In this document: piece after piece, positions 16,083-24,645 of the stretch
How positions within the stretch are numbered: position 1 is the stretch's first letter
Layout: the number at the start of each line of letters is the position of its first letter
NCBI GenBank assembly: GCA_964398055.1
Contig: CAYNLK010000013.1
Coordinates: forward strand, 62,001 to 126,000
DNA from: CAYNLK01 sp964398055
GTDB taxonomy: Bacteria > Chloroflexota > Anaerolineae > 4572-78 > J111
Direction: 5' to 3'
DNA: 64,000 nucleotides
Notes under the pieces: generated by a model
Told to the model about the DNA's origin: nothing
What the model saw: the letters and a program-made list of their open reading frames with translations, nothing else
The model's database searches: none
Program-made: the position numbers and the translations under genes

Positions 16083-17465
16083 TTAAATACTGTAATAGCT
16101 TGGCAACTTAATGCCTTCGGCAGTAAACCGCTCGTAGGCATACCGGGTGGCCTGGCTGACCCATTCCTCCTCATCCAGCGTCAGAATCCGGCGATCTTCC
16201 ATCACTACCTGGCCATCGCAGATAACGGTGTGGACGTCATTGGCGTTGGCGCAGTAGACCAGGCTGTTTTCCAGATTGTTGATCGGGCGCATATGCGCGC
16301 CGCTCAGATCAACCAGAATCAGGTCGGCCTTTTTGCCGACCTCCAATGAGCCGATCTCGTCGGCCATACCCAGGGCTTCAGCCCCGCCCAGGGTCGCCAT
16401 GCGCAGGGTCGTTGGAGCGGGCAGCGTCGCCGGGTTCATGCTTGTCACTTTTTGCAGGAAGGCGGCCGTACGCATCGCCTCGAACATATCCATGTTGTCA
16501 TTTACCGCACAGCTATCCGTGCCCAGCGAGACGACCACCCCGGCCTCCAGCATCTTGGTGATCGGGGCGATGCCGTCGGCCACCTTCATATTGCACTCAG
16601 GATTGTGGGCCACTTTGGTGCCGGTTTGGTGATACAGCTCGATATCCTCGTCCGATAGCCAGATACTATGGGCGCCCTGCACGTCCGGCCCCAGCAGGCC
16701 CAAGTTGTGCAGGTGGCCGGTCGGGGTCGTACCGAACAGGTTGTGGATGTTGTCCCACTCGTATTTGGTTTCGGCAATGTGAATGTGGATCGGCGCCTGG
16801 TTGCGGTCGGCCAAAGCGCGCGCCTCTTTGATCAGGCCCACGCTGCACGAATTGGGGCAGGCCAGGCCGTAGCTGAAGGAAACCCGGCCGTTCACCGAGG
16901 AGCGGCAGCGTTCCAGCAGCTCATCGGCCAGTCTCAATAGCCGGTCGTGGGGTAGGATCACCTCCGGTGAAATCCACTGGTCGGTCATGGTGATGGTATG
17001 CCGCACCCGGATACCGGCCTGCTCGAACACATCCACTACCGTGGGGTGGGTGGCCCACTCCATATTCAAAATCGTGGTGATGCCCGCCTTGATGGTGTCG
17101 ACGCAGCCCAGTTTGGAGGCGTGAATCTGGATGTCGTAGACGCCCCTGAGGTAATCCTGCACGGCTACCCGGATGCGGGGCACAGAGACGTTGTCGATCC
17201 AGTCGAGCAGGGCCAAGTCGTCGCGGGTGCCTTTGTGGAAATTCTGCAAAAAATGATGGTGGGTATCGACAAAGCCGGGCATTACCGCTTTGCGCCGGGC
17301 ATCGAGCACCTTTTTGGCCCGATACTGCCCGGAAATCTCAGCCGTTGGTCCCACCGCCACAATCCGGCCGGCGTTAATCGCCACGGCCCCATCTTCGATG
17401 ACCGGCTGGCGGTCGTCGATGGTCACGACCAGCCCGTTTTGAACCAGAATATCAACGTCACTCAT
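16083..17465 (-). CDS. Amidohydrolase family protein (SsnA/MTA-SAH deaminase-like)
   Basis: A 460-residue metal-dependent hydrolase. The HxH motif is in GFVDTHHHFLQN near 66, the third His in IHIHIAETKYE near 230, the fourth in GAHSIWL near 267, and the Asp in SLGTDSCAVN near 318. This is the layout of the AtzA/MtaD/SsnA group, which deaminates or dechlorinates purines, triazines and similar rings, or opens cyclic amides. The start at 17465 has GAGGCG upstream. Its presence beside a molybdenum hydroxylase and methyltransferases suggests that the substrate is a nitrogen ring or becomes one. Confidence 0.88.
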   Translation of the reverse strand: MSDVDILVQNGLVVTIDDRQPVIEDGAVAINAGRIVAVGPTAEISGQYRAKKVLDARRKAVMPGFVDTHHHFLQNFHKGTRDDLALLDWIDNVSVPRIRVAVQDYLRGVYDIQIHASKLGCVDTIKAGITTILNMEWATHPTVVDVFEQAGIRVRHTITMTDQWISPEVILPHDRLLRLADELLERCRSSVNGRVSFSYGLACPNSCSVGLIKEARALADRNQAPIHIHIAETKYEWDNIHNLFGTTPTGHLHNLGLLGPDVQGAHSIWLSDEDIELYHQTGTKVAHNPECNMKVADGIAPITKMLEAGVVVSLGTDSCAVNDNMDMFEAMRTAAFLQKVTSMNPATLPAPTTLRMATLGGAEALGMADEIGSLEVGKKADLILVDLSGAHMRPINNLENSLVYCANANDVHTVICDGQVVMEDRRILTLDEEEWVSQATRYAYERFTAEGIKLPSYYSI

Positions 17466-17505
17466 TTGAAATCGCCTCATCGATTACGTACCCATCCAGT
17501 GGTGT

Positions 17506-18543
17506 TCAGGTGTTCAGATAGTGCTCCAGGGAGCGGACCTTGCACACCAGCTTCGGCAGCTCATCGATGGTAACGTAGCCAGGTCTCGCGTTGATAACAT
17601 CGGGTATTCGATTGACGATCTGCGAGCTGGTTCCCAGGAGGGTAGGGGGATTGTCGTTTCGCAGGTGTATGGTGGGCACCCCCTTGATAATCCACTCGTT
17701 GATGTCATGCTCCCCCTGCTCGTAGACTTTGGCCGTCTGCGTCGCCTTGAAAAGGATGCCTTCGACGGTCTCGATCACTATCGTGTTGTCCAGGCCGGTC
17801 ACATCCCCGGCCGGGATGACCTTGTTGAACGCTTTGCAGGGCAGATCGTAATCGAGAATGATCGGCTTGACGCTTTCGGTGATGGTTTTCGTCGTAAGCC
17901 CTAAGTCTGAAATCTGGTTTTCCAGATCCATTCGGAGACAGACAACCTCGTCCCCCAGAGGGAGTTTTTCGTTTTTCTCGATCATCTCGTAGATGTCGTC
18001 GGCTTTCCGGCCCACCGCGTAGAACTCCGCTACCATAGGTCCCAGTTCATCCATGTTGATCATGGTCCGTCCCTCGACGGACTCGATACGGTGTGATGCG
18101 CCGGTCAGGGTGGTAATCAGGTTGGCCCAGAAAACGTCCTGCATGCCCGAACCCGTCACGGTGACCCCGTTTTCCTTGGCGATCCGGTCCAGTTTCGCGG
18201 CAATTGCGGGGGAGGATGTCCAGGGATAGGAGGCTTCCTCGGAAGTGGTAATCACGTTGAGTCCTGCTTCCAGGCACTTTTTAACGTGGGGATATATCTT
18301 CTCCATGGATGTGGCAACGGCGATGAGCGCGATGTCCGCGGCGGTCTGGGAAAGCACCTCATCGGCTTTGTCGCTGATTTCAACGTTGAGTTTTCGACCG
18401 ATGCCGATCACATCACCCAGGTCCTTACCCACGTTCTTCAGGTCGATGGCGCCCGTGATAATGACGCCTTTGTCAACCATGAAGCGGGCGATGTCCCGGC
18501 CGATATTGCCAACTCCGTAGGATATTGCTTTGATCTTTTCCAT
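17506..18543 (-). CDS. DapB-like dehydrogenase (2,4-diaminopentanoate dehydrogenase type)
   Basis: A 345-residue NAD(P)-dependent protein. The N-terminal Rossmann motif ISYGVGNIGRDIARFM near 7-22 and the DapB-type C-terminal half fit proteins annotated as dihydrodipicolinate reductase-like, including 2,4-diaminopentanoate dehydrogenase of ornithine fermentation. True DapB is shorter (about 270) and lacks this C-terminal half. It would oxidatively deaminate or reduce an amino/imino acid. The start follows AGGAGAAGAAAT. It is the middle gene of the long leftward set; the substrate is unknown. Confidence 0.78.
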   Translation of the reverse strand: MEKIKAISYGVGNIGRDIARFMVDKGVIITGAIDLKNVGKDLGDVIGIGRKLNVEISDKADEVLSQTAADIALIAVATSMEKIYPHVKKCLEAGLNVITTSEEASYPWTSSPAIAAKLDRIAKENGVTVTGSGMQDVFWANLITTLTGASHRIESVEGRTMINMDELGPMVAEFYAVGRKADDIYEMIEKNEKLPLGDEVVCLRMDLENQISDLGLTTKTITESVKPIILDYDLPCKAFNKVIPAGDVTGLDNTIVIETVEGILFKATQTAKVYEQGEHDINEWIIKGVPTIHLRNDNPPTLLGTSSQIVNRIPDVINARPGYVTIDELPKLVCKVRSLEHYLNT

Positions 18544-18597
18544 ATTTCTTCTCCTGATGTTCTGAAAATAAGGGTTTGGGGGACAATCTTAAGATTG

Positions 18598-19350
18598 TCA
18601 ATTTTCCGAAAAAACTACCTCTTTCAACTGGCGGGTGACTGCCTCAGGATCATCGGCCTGCCAGACTCGCCGGCCAAAGGCTACTCCGGCCGCCCCGGCC
18701 TTGATCGCGTCCCGGGCCACGCTCAGGGTGGTATCCTGGCCCCCCTCGCTGGGACCGCCGGCCACAATGAGCGGCACCGGCGCCGCGGTGACTACCTGCT
18801 TGAAGGCTTCGATATCCCCGCAGTAGTTCGTTTTAACAATGTCGGCGCCCAACTCCATGCCAATGCGGGCGGCGTGGGCAATGGCCTTGGGGTCATAAAA
18901 ATTGTCGGACGGCGGCATCATTTCGGCCACAACGGGCATGTCATAGCTCTGGCTGGCGTCGGCCAGTTGGGCCAACCAGCGATAAATCTCGATGTCGCCC
19001 GCCCGGCCAAAAAAGACCGAAACCGCAACGGCGTCAGCGTCCATACGCAAGGCTGTTTCCAGCGAGGCAATGGGCGTCTCCTGGGTCCCTTCCGCGCTCA
19101 AACCGGCGGTCACGCTTACTCGCAGCACAATCCCAACCGAGGGCGGTATAACCGGGGCCACGGCTTTATAAAATCCGGGCGAGATGAGTAAGGCATTAGC
19201 GCCCCCTTTAACGACTGCTTCAACAATAGCCTGGGGGCGGTCAAGACCTTTCACCGGGCCAAGCCAGCCGCCGTGGTCAAGTGGGATCAGGACACAGCGT
19301 TTTTGCTCGCCGACTAACAGGCGGCCAAGTCGTCTTGATTTTCCAATCAT
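18598..19350 (-). CDS. Class I (DhnA/LsrF-type) aldolase
   Basis: A 250-residue Schiff-base aldolase. PLDHGGWLGPVKGL near 23 is the phosphate-binding start of DhnA-type proteins, and ADIVKTNYCGD near 167-177 holds the Schiff-base Lys. GGPSEGG and GVAFGRRVWQ near the end bind phosphate. The family includes archaeal-type fructose-bisphosphate aldolase, ADTH synthase and LsrF. In this set, after an FGGY kinase, it would cleave a phosphorylated ketose-like product. AAAAGGAG precedes the start. Confidence 0.88.
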   Translation of the reverse strand: MIGKSRRLGRLLVGEQKRCVLIPLDHGGWLGPVKGLDRPQAIVEAVVKGGANALLISPGFYKAVAPVIPPSVGIVLRVSVTAGLSAEGTQETPIASLETALRMDADAVAVSVFFGRAGDIEIYRWLAQLADASQSYDMPVVAEMMPPSDNFYDPKAIAHAARIGMELGADIVKTNYCGDIEAFKQVVTAAPVPLIVAGGPSEGGQDTTLSVARDAIKAGAAGVAFGRRVWQADDPEAVTRQLKEVVFSEN

Positions 19351-19406
19351 TTTCTGCTCCTTTTGAGTTAATCTAGACCTAAAAGTTTTTTAAACCTCCA
19401 GGGTCT

Positions 19407-20888
19407 TCACATTGCCGTCTCCGCGTGGGACGCTTCTGTCAAAGCAAAATCGGCCAAACGCCGGTACGCCTCATAACTCCGCTGATAATCATTAGCGTAG
19501 TCTCGCTGGCAAGGCATTACGGTCGGCGCGGGAAAAGTGTTCACCAGGATTTCGTCAAAATCGGCTTGATCCAGAGCTGACCGGCACAAGGCGTACAACA
19601 CCCGGGTGACGGTTTCAGCTTCGGTGTAAATGGCCACGTCGTACTGGCACACGTCGGCGATAATTTTAGCCAGCCCGGGGGTTTGGGTACCTCCGCCAGC
19701 CAGGACCAGCTCGGTGACCGGTGTACCTAACTCAGCATAGATATCCAGCAGGTGGCGCAAGCTATAAGCCACACTCTCCATTACCGCCCGGATAAGGTGG
19801 AGGCGCGTATGGGAAAGTTGCAACCCATAAAAACCGGCCCGAATGTTATCCAGCCAGTAGGGTGTTCGCTCACCGGCCAGGTAGGGAATAAAGCACACTC
19901 CGTCGGCCCCAGGCGCGACTTGAGCGGCCACCGTCATCACTTGCTCAAAACTTTGCTCGGCGGCGATCTGCTGGTAGGCCCAAACCAGGGCGGCGCCAGT
20001 AGTCGAAGAGACTCCGCCCAGCAGGCGATAGGGTCCCAGGGGATAGGTGTACAGGCGGTGGGCGGGGTCTTGGGGGTGCTGATCGTCGGCCAGGGCCATA
20101 AAGATCATCGACGAACTGCCCAGCGAGCAGACCACCCGGCCCGGCTGGGGCGGCGCTCCGCCAATCAGGGCAGCTACATCGCCCATCCCGACCACCACCC
20201 TGGCCGTGGGATTGAGGCCGAACCTGTCGGCCAGCTCAGGCCGCGGTGGGCCAACCACGGCGTTGGCTTCATACGCGGGGGGCAGCACGGCCGGCTCAAG
20301 GCCAACCAGGGCCAACCGGTCGGTCGCCCAACTTCGGTCCGACCAATTCAGCAAAGCTGCCCCGCCGGCCTCGGTCATATCGGTGCCGGGCAGGCCGGTC
20401 AGCTGGAAGCGCAAATAATCCTTGGGCCACAAGATCGTCCGAATTTTTTCGATCACCTCGGGCCGGTGACGTTTTAGCCACAGGAGTTTGGGTAAAGTGT
20501 AGGTGCTGTTGATCTGGTAAGGGGGCAGTTGCAGCTTAGCGGCCAGCTCGGCGGTTTCGGCTGCGGCCCGCCGGTCCAGCCACAGGATGGTGGGTTCAAG
20601 GGGCCGGCCGGCTTCATCTAAAAGCACGGCGGTATGCATCTGGCCGGTAAAGGAGATGGCTTCAACTTGGGCCAGCTCAAAGCCTTGTTGCCGCAGGTCG
20701 GCCAAGGCGCCCTCAAAGGCCGCCCACCAGTCGGCCGGATTGCCTTCGGCCCAGCCCGGTTGTTCAGAACGATAGTCGTAACGCCGGGTGGCCGAGCCGA
20801 CGACAGCGCCTACTGCGTTGTAGAGCACGGCTTTGAGCGAAGAGGTGCCAACATCAACCGCCAGGATGTCAGGGCTGGTTGAAGCCAT
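19407..20888 (-). CDS. FGGY-family carbohydrate kinase (xylulokinase-like)
   Basis: A 493-residue sugar kinase. The phosphate loop DVGTSSLKAVLYN is at 11-23. SFTGQMHTAVLLDEAGRP near 83 and TILWLDRRAA near 103 are xylulokinase-like. YLAGERTPYWLDNIRAGFYG near 335 is the second FGGY signature. It phosphorylates a sugar or polyol with ATP. Its start overlaps the stop of the dehydrogenase upstream in TGATG, so the dehydrogenase product is probably its substrate. Ketopentose specificity is likely but not certain. Confidence 0.9.
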   Translation of the reverse strand: MASTSPDILAVDVGTSSLKAVLYNAVGAVVGSATRRYDYRSEQPGWAEGNPADWWAAFEGALADLRQQGFELAQVEAISFTGQMHTAVLLDEAGRPLEPTILWLDRRAAAETAELAAKLQLPPYQINSTYTLPKLLWLKRHRPEVIEKIRTILWPKDYLRFQLTGLPGTDMTEAGGAALLNWSDRSWATDRLALVGLEPAVLPPAYEANAVVGPPRPELADRFGLNPTARVVVGMGDVAALIGGAPPQPGRVVCSLGSSSMIFMALADDQHPQDPAHRLYTYPLGPYRLLGGVSSTTGAALVWAYQQIAAEQSFEQVMTVAAQVAPGADGVCFIPYLAGERTPYWLDNIRAGFYGLQLSHTRLHLIRAVMESVAYSLRHLLDIYAELGTPVTELVLAGGGTQTPGLAKIIADVCQYDVAIYTEAETVTRVLYALCRSALDQADFDEILVNTFPAPTVMPCQRDYANDYQRSYEAYRRLADFALTEASHAETAM

Positions 20889-21973
20889 CAGATCGACTCC
20901 CCGCCAATTTCGACCATCACCTTGAAGCCCTGCTGATTCTTGACCAGTTCAAAGCCCTGCTGTAACTCTGCCAGCGGCAGCAGGTGGGAAATCAGCTCTT
21001 CGACCTTCACCTGGCCGCTTTCAATGAATTGAAGCGCCTCGTGCATATCTTGCGGGGTGGAGTCGGCCGAGCCGGTGAGCACCAATTCTTTGTAATGAAT
21101 CAGGTTGGGATCGATATCCAGCGTGGCGGCCGGGTAGATGCCGGCGAAGATATTCAAGCGGCCGCCCTCGCCCAAACATTCGGCCGCCTGGACCACCAGC
21201 GGAGCCACCCCCACGGCCACAACCGCCGCATCGGCGCCCCGGCCGTCGGTAACCTCATTGACCACTTCCTTAAGCTGACCGTCGGCATTGTTGTGAATAA
21301 CGTCGGCCCCCAACTGCCTGGCCAGCTCCAGCCGTTCGGGAATCAGGTCGGCGACGATGACTTTGGCCCCGTACCGCCTGGCGACCTGCATGTGCATCAG
21401 GCCAATCGGGCCGGCCCCAATCACCAACTCGACCTCGCCGGGGGCCAGCCTGAACATCTTTTGCCCTCGGACCACACAGGCCAGCGGTTCGGTGAAGGCG
21501 GCTGCTTTGAAACTGGTACTCTCTTTTTGAATAGGATGGATATTTTGATAGGGTACAACGGCGAATTCTTCATAAGCGCCGTTGGGGAACTGGGGATTCA
21601 GACAGCGATTCTCTCGGCCGCGCCGGCAATTGAGGCAAACCCCGCACTTGACGATGAAATCGGCCATCACCCGCTGGCCGACCGCCAGGTGCTTGACCCC
21701 CTCACCTACTTTGACGATCCGGCCGGTCGCCTCATGGCCCATCACCCGCGGCAGGCGGACGTTTTTCTTGCCTAGGTAGACGCGCACATCCCAGGGGCAG
21801 ATGCCGCAGTAGGCCATCTGAACCAAGACCTCGCCGGGACCAACCTCATAAATCGGCTGTTGGCGCAACTCGAAGATACCGGGTTCCAACAGCCACATAA
21901 CCTGCATCTGCCGGTTCAGTTTCGCCCCAATTTGATCACCATTGTGTCCGGTTGTCCGGGAGGAATTCGTCAT
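20888..21973 (-). CDS. Zinc-dependent medium-chain dehydrogenase 2
   Basis: A 361-residue dehydrogenase with catalytic zinc motif CGICPWDVRVYLG, GHEATG, and structural site CGVCLNCRRGRENRC. The Rossmann loop is VIGAGPIGLMHMQ. The open frame continues 52 codons upstream into the regulator gene, but those residues are unconserved. ATG at 21973 is preceded by GGAGAACACA and is preferred. The first catabolic gene after gntR, it is coupled to the kinase. It likely oxidises a polyol or sugar to a ketone. Confidence 0.92.
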   Translation of the reverse strand: MTNSSRTTGHNGDQIGAKLNRQMQVMWLLEPGIFELRQQPIYEVGPGEVLVQMAYCGICPWDVRVYLGKKNVRLPRVMGHEATGRIVKVGEGVKHLAVGQRVMADFIVKCGVCLNCRRGRENRCLNPQFPNGAYEEFAVVPYQNIHPIQKESTSFKAAAFTEPLACVVRGQKMFRLAPGEVELVIGAGPIGLMHMQVARRYGAKVIVADLIPERLELARQLGADVIHNNADGQLKEVVNEVTDGRGADAAVVAVGVAPLVVQAAECLGEGGRLNIFAGIYPAATLDIDPNLIHYKELVLTGSADSTPQDMHEALQFIESGQVKVEELISHLLPLAELQQGFELVKNQQGFKVMVEIGGESI

Positions 21974-22028
21974 TGTGTTCTCCATAATTATGTTGTTACT
22001 AATTTTGTTTGATATCGCCGGCAGATTT

Positions 22029-22790
22029 TTAGCGAGAGGATTGGATCGAATACTTGTAGCGGTCACCCCGGTTGAACATTTGGTGATACTCAACCGGGGT
22101 GTTGTCGTCGGTGTAGACCACGCCCTCAACCAACAACAGCGGCGCGCCGACCTCTATTTGCAGCAGCTCAGCTTCCCTGTCGCCGGCGGCAATGGCCTGC
22201 ACAGTTGCCTCTGACCTTTTTAAGTGAATGCCCTTCTGCTCCAGAATAGCCCACAGGGATGTTTCTCGTTGCAGTTCGGCTGGGGTCAGGGCTACCTCAA
22301 GCGGCAAATTGAGATAGGTTAGGGAAATACAAATCGGTTCATCATCAGCATATCTTAACCGCTCCACAACCCAAATCCAATCATCGGTTTTGATCTGGAG
22401 CACGGCAGCGACATGGCCGGTGGCCTTTTCGTGGCGCAACGAGAGCAACTGGGAGCCGGGCCGGTGCCCTTCTTCCAACATTTGCTCCGAGAAACTCTTT
22501 AGTTGCGTTGTGCGCCGCTCGATCTTGGGCCGGGCCACAAAAGTGCCCTTGCCTTGCTGGGTAATGAGGTATCCTTCCCTGACCAACTCATCAATAGCTC
22601 GCCGCACCGTGATCCGGCTCACCTGAAGTTTCTCGCCAATTTCCCGCTCAGTGGGAATGAGACTGCCCTCTTGCAGGCCGCCCTCGGTTATCAGGGTCAT
22701 CAGCGCCTCTCTAACCTGATGATATAGAGGTAGAGGAGCATCTTTGTCAATATCGACCAAATTCAGCACATTTGAGGCAACGGTCACCAC
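22029..22790 (-). CDS. GntR-family regulator, HutC/UTRA subfamily
   Basis: A 253-residue DNA-binding protein. Winged helix at about 20-88 (PLYHQVREALMTLI, IPTEREIGEKLQVSRITVRR, QGKGTFVA) is followed by a UTRA ligand domain from near 105 (SFSEQMLEEGHRPGS) to the end. HutC-type regulators bind a pathway intermediate and usually repress. It is divergent from the molybdenum hydroxylase operon and first in the leftward set. Matching boxes overlap both promoters, so it probably controls both sides and its own gene. Confidence 0.94.
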   Translation of the reverse strand: MVTVASNVLNLVDIDKDAPLPLYHQVREALMTLITEGGLQEGSLIPTEREIGEKLQVSRITVRRAIDELVREGYLITQQGKGTFVARPKIERRTTQLKSFSEQMLEEGHRPGSQLLSLRHEKATGHVAAVLQIKTDDWIWVVERLRYADDEPICISLTYLNLPLEVALTPAELQRETSLWAILEQKGIHLKRSEATVQAIAAGDREAELLQIEVGAPLLLVEGVVYTDDNTPVEYHQMFNRGDRYKYSIQSSR

Positions 22791-22830
22791 TGTATAATCC
22801 TTAAATCAATCCAGGCAAAATTAATATGAT

Positions 22831-22881
22831 GTTATAACCATTTTGGTATTATAATATAGCATATTATTATAACCCTGTCAA
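22831..22881 (-). promoter_or_regulatory. gntR promoter with operator box
   Basis: On the minus strand, TTGACA (22876-22881), 17 bases, then TATATT (22853-22858): an ideal sigma-70-type promoter. From TGC just before the -10 to GTTATAAC lies a 31-base box (22831-22861). The box recurs at the opposite promoter with 27 of 31 matches, overlapping the -10 and start site as expected of a repressor site. GTTATAAC is itself a palindrome. The rest of the gap, 22882-23097, is AT-rich with no gene seen. Confidence 0.85.
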
Positions 22882-23097
22882 CAATCCTTTGACGGTTGCT
22901 CCAAAAAAGAAAATATCTATTACCACCGGATCTGACTCATTTTTACACCATATCATAGTGAATTGTCGATTAAAACAGTAAAAAAACAATATTATTTTGT
23001 AGCCAAATTGTAGTTTTCTTCTGTTCGGTAGCTAAATTTGCTTCCTTGTACCTGCCTGAATACTAACCCCATTTTTGAGTCGCCCCCCTCTGTACAA

Positions 23098-23148
23098 TTG
23101 ACAAGCCTGCGCTTATATGCTATATTGTAATAGCAATATTGTTATAAC
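23098..23148 (+). promoter_or_regulatory. Molybdenum hydroxylase operon promoter with the same operator box
   Basis: TTGACA at 23098-23103, a 17-base spacer, then TATATT at 23121-23126. The box 23118-23148 copies the gntR-side box (differences at four positions) and contains the perfect palindrome TTGTTATAACAA. Placement over the -10 and start site points to repression by the divergent GntR regulator. The first gene starts about 95 bases downstream. Confidence 0.85.
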
Positions 23149-23241
23149 AACATATAAATATCGGTAGTCAGGCGACTCTGAAACATTGATGACCCCGCAT
23201 GAACGCCCGGCGTTCATAATCTCATTGCCGAGGTGAACTCT

Positions 23242-24111
23242 ATGGCTAAATTCAATTACGTGCAAGCCAAATCGATCGTGGAAGCGGTTGAGTTGCTCAA
23301 CGAACCCGGCCTCACCAGCCGGCCCCTGGCCGGCGGCACCGACTTGATGGTCTACCTGCGCCAAAAAGCCCCTTGGTTTGACCGCCTGGTCGATATCAGC
23401 CGTATCCCCGAACTGAAGCTCATCGAGCAGCAAGACGGCCAGATTAAAGTCGGCAGTGGGGTGACCTTCACCCAGGCAGTCCAGAGCGACCTCTTGCGCC
23501 GGGCGACGCCGCTGTTGGTTCAAGCCTGCCAGAGCGTGGGGAGTCTGCAAATCCGCAACCTGGGCACATTGGGCGGTAATGTGGTCAATGCCGCGGCCTG
23601 CGCCGACTCCCTGCCCCCGTTGGTCTGCCTGGGCGCGGTGGCCCACCTGCAGAGCGCTGATGGCGAACGGCAGATCCCGGTAGCCGACTTTGTCATCGGC
23701 CCCAATCAAACCGACTTGCGCGCCGGCGAGTTATTGACCCATTTCACGTTTGAGCTTCCTCCTGCCGGCGTCCGTTCCACTTTCTTTAAACTCGGCCGCC
23801 GCAATGCCCAATCCATCTCCCGCTTGAGTATGGCCACGATGGGCCGAACCAATGCCCAGGGGCTGGTGGATTACGTCCGCCTGACCCCCGGCGCGGCTAT
23901 GCCTCGCCTGATCCGGCTTGAGCCGGTCGAGCAACTATTGGTGGGCCAAAAACCAACCGAGGCATTGCTCATCGAGGCCGGCAAAAAGGTGGCTGCGGTG
24001 ATGATCGAGACGACCGGGCCGCGCTGGTCGACCATGTATAAAGAGCTGGCTATCCAGGCTCTGGCCGAACGAACGTTGCGCCGGGTTCTGTTCAACGGCC
24101 AGGTTGCCTGA
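23242..24111 (+). CDS. Xanthine dehydrogenase-family FAD subunit
   Basis: A 289-residue FAD-binding subunit of a molybdenum hydroxylase. The FAD loops are LAGGTDLMVYLRQ near 29 and TLGGNVVNAAACADSLPP near 112. It passes electrons from the iron-sulfur subunit to an acceptor. ATG at 23242 with GAGGTG upstream is chosen; a GTG three codons earlier overlaps the ribosome site. It is the first gene of the rightward operon, whose next two genes encode the other subunits. Confidence 0.93.
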   Translation: MAKFNYVQAKSIVEAVELLNEPGLTSRPLAGGTDLMVYLRQKAPWFDRLVDISRIPELKLIEQQDGQIKVGSGVTFTQAVQSDLLRRATPLLVQACQSVGSLQIRNLGTLGGNVVNAAACADSLPPLVCLGAVAHLQSADGERQIPVADFVIGPNQTDLRAGELLTHFTFELPPAGVRSTFFKLGRRNAQSISRLSMATMGRTNAQGLVDYVRLTPGAAMPRLIRLEPVEQLLVGQKPTEALLIEAGKKVAAVMIETTGPRWSTMYKELAIQALAERTLRRVLFNGQVA

Positions 24112-24144
24112 AATGTTGCGATAGTTAAAAAAGGGGTCGAGAGA

Positions 24145-24639
24145 ATGCACATAGAATTTGTCCTTAATCATCAACCCATCGCCATAGATGTTCCGCCCGA
24201 TATTACCTTGCTCAGCTTGCTCCGGGATCAGCTCAATTTGACCGGCACCAAAGAGGGCTGTGAAGTCGGCGAGTGCGGGGCCTGCTCGGTGATCTTAGAT
24301 GGCCAGGTGGTCAACAGTTGTATGGTTCTGGCCGCCCAGGTTGCCGGTCGGGATCTGATTTCGATTGAAGGTATTCGAGGCATTGATGGTGGTCCCAATG
24401 ATCTGCAGGAAAACTTTATCGAATATGGGGCGGTGCAATGCGGCTTTTGTATTCCGGGCATGGTTATTTCCGCTGAAGCCTTACTCAAACACAATCCCCG
24501 GCCCACTCGAGCCGAAATCCGCCTGGCCCTGGCCGGCAACCTGTGCCGTTGCACCGGTTACCAGCAGATCGTTGACGCCATCGAAGCTACAGCCCTGAGT
24601 CGAGCGCAGCAGTCAACCAGCCAGCAGGAGAGGAGGTAA
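24145..24639 (+). CDS. Xanthine dehydrogenase-family [2Fe-2S] subunit
   Basis: A 164-residue small subunit with two [2Fe-2S] clusters. The plant-ferredoxin site GCEVGECGACSV is near 36-47. The second, helical site combines QCGFCIPGM near 100 and CRCTGY near 135. It relays electrons between the molybdenum cofactor and FAD. Length matches CoxS/XdhC-type proteins. The stop lies 6 bases before the large-subunit start, with GGAGAGGAGG as ribosome site. Confidence 0.95.
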   Translation: MHIEFVLNHQPIAIDVPPDITLLSLLRDQLNLTGTKEGCEVGECGACSVILDGQVVNSCMVLAAQVAGRDLISIEGIRGIDGGPNDLQENFIEYGAVQCGFCIPGMVISAEALLKHNPRPTRAEIRLALAGNLCRCTGYQQIVDAIEATALSRAQQSTSQQERR

Positions 24640-24645
24640 CAGCAG

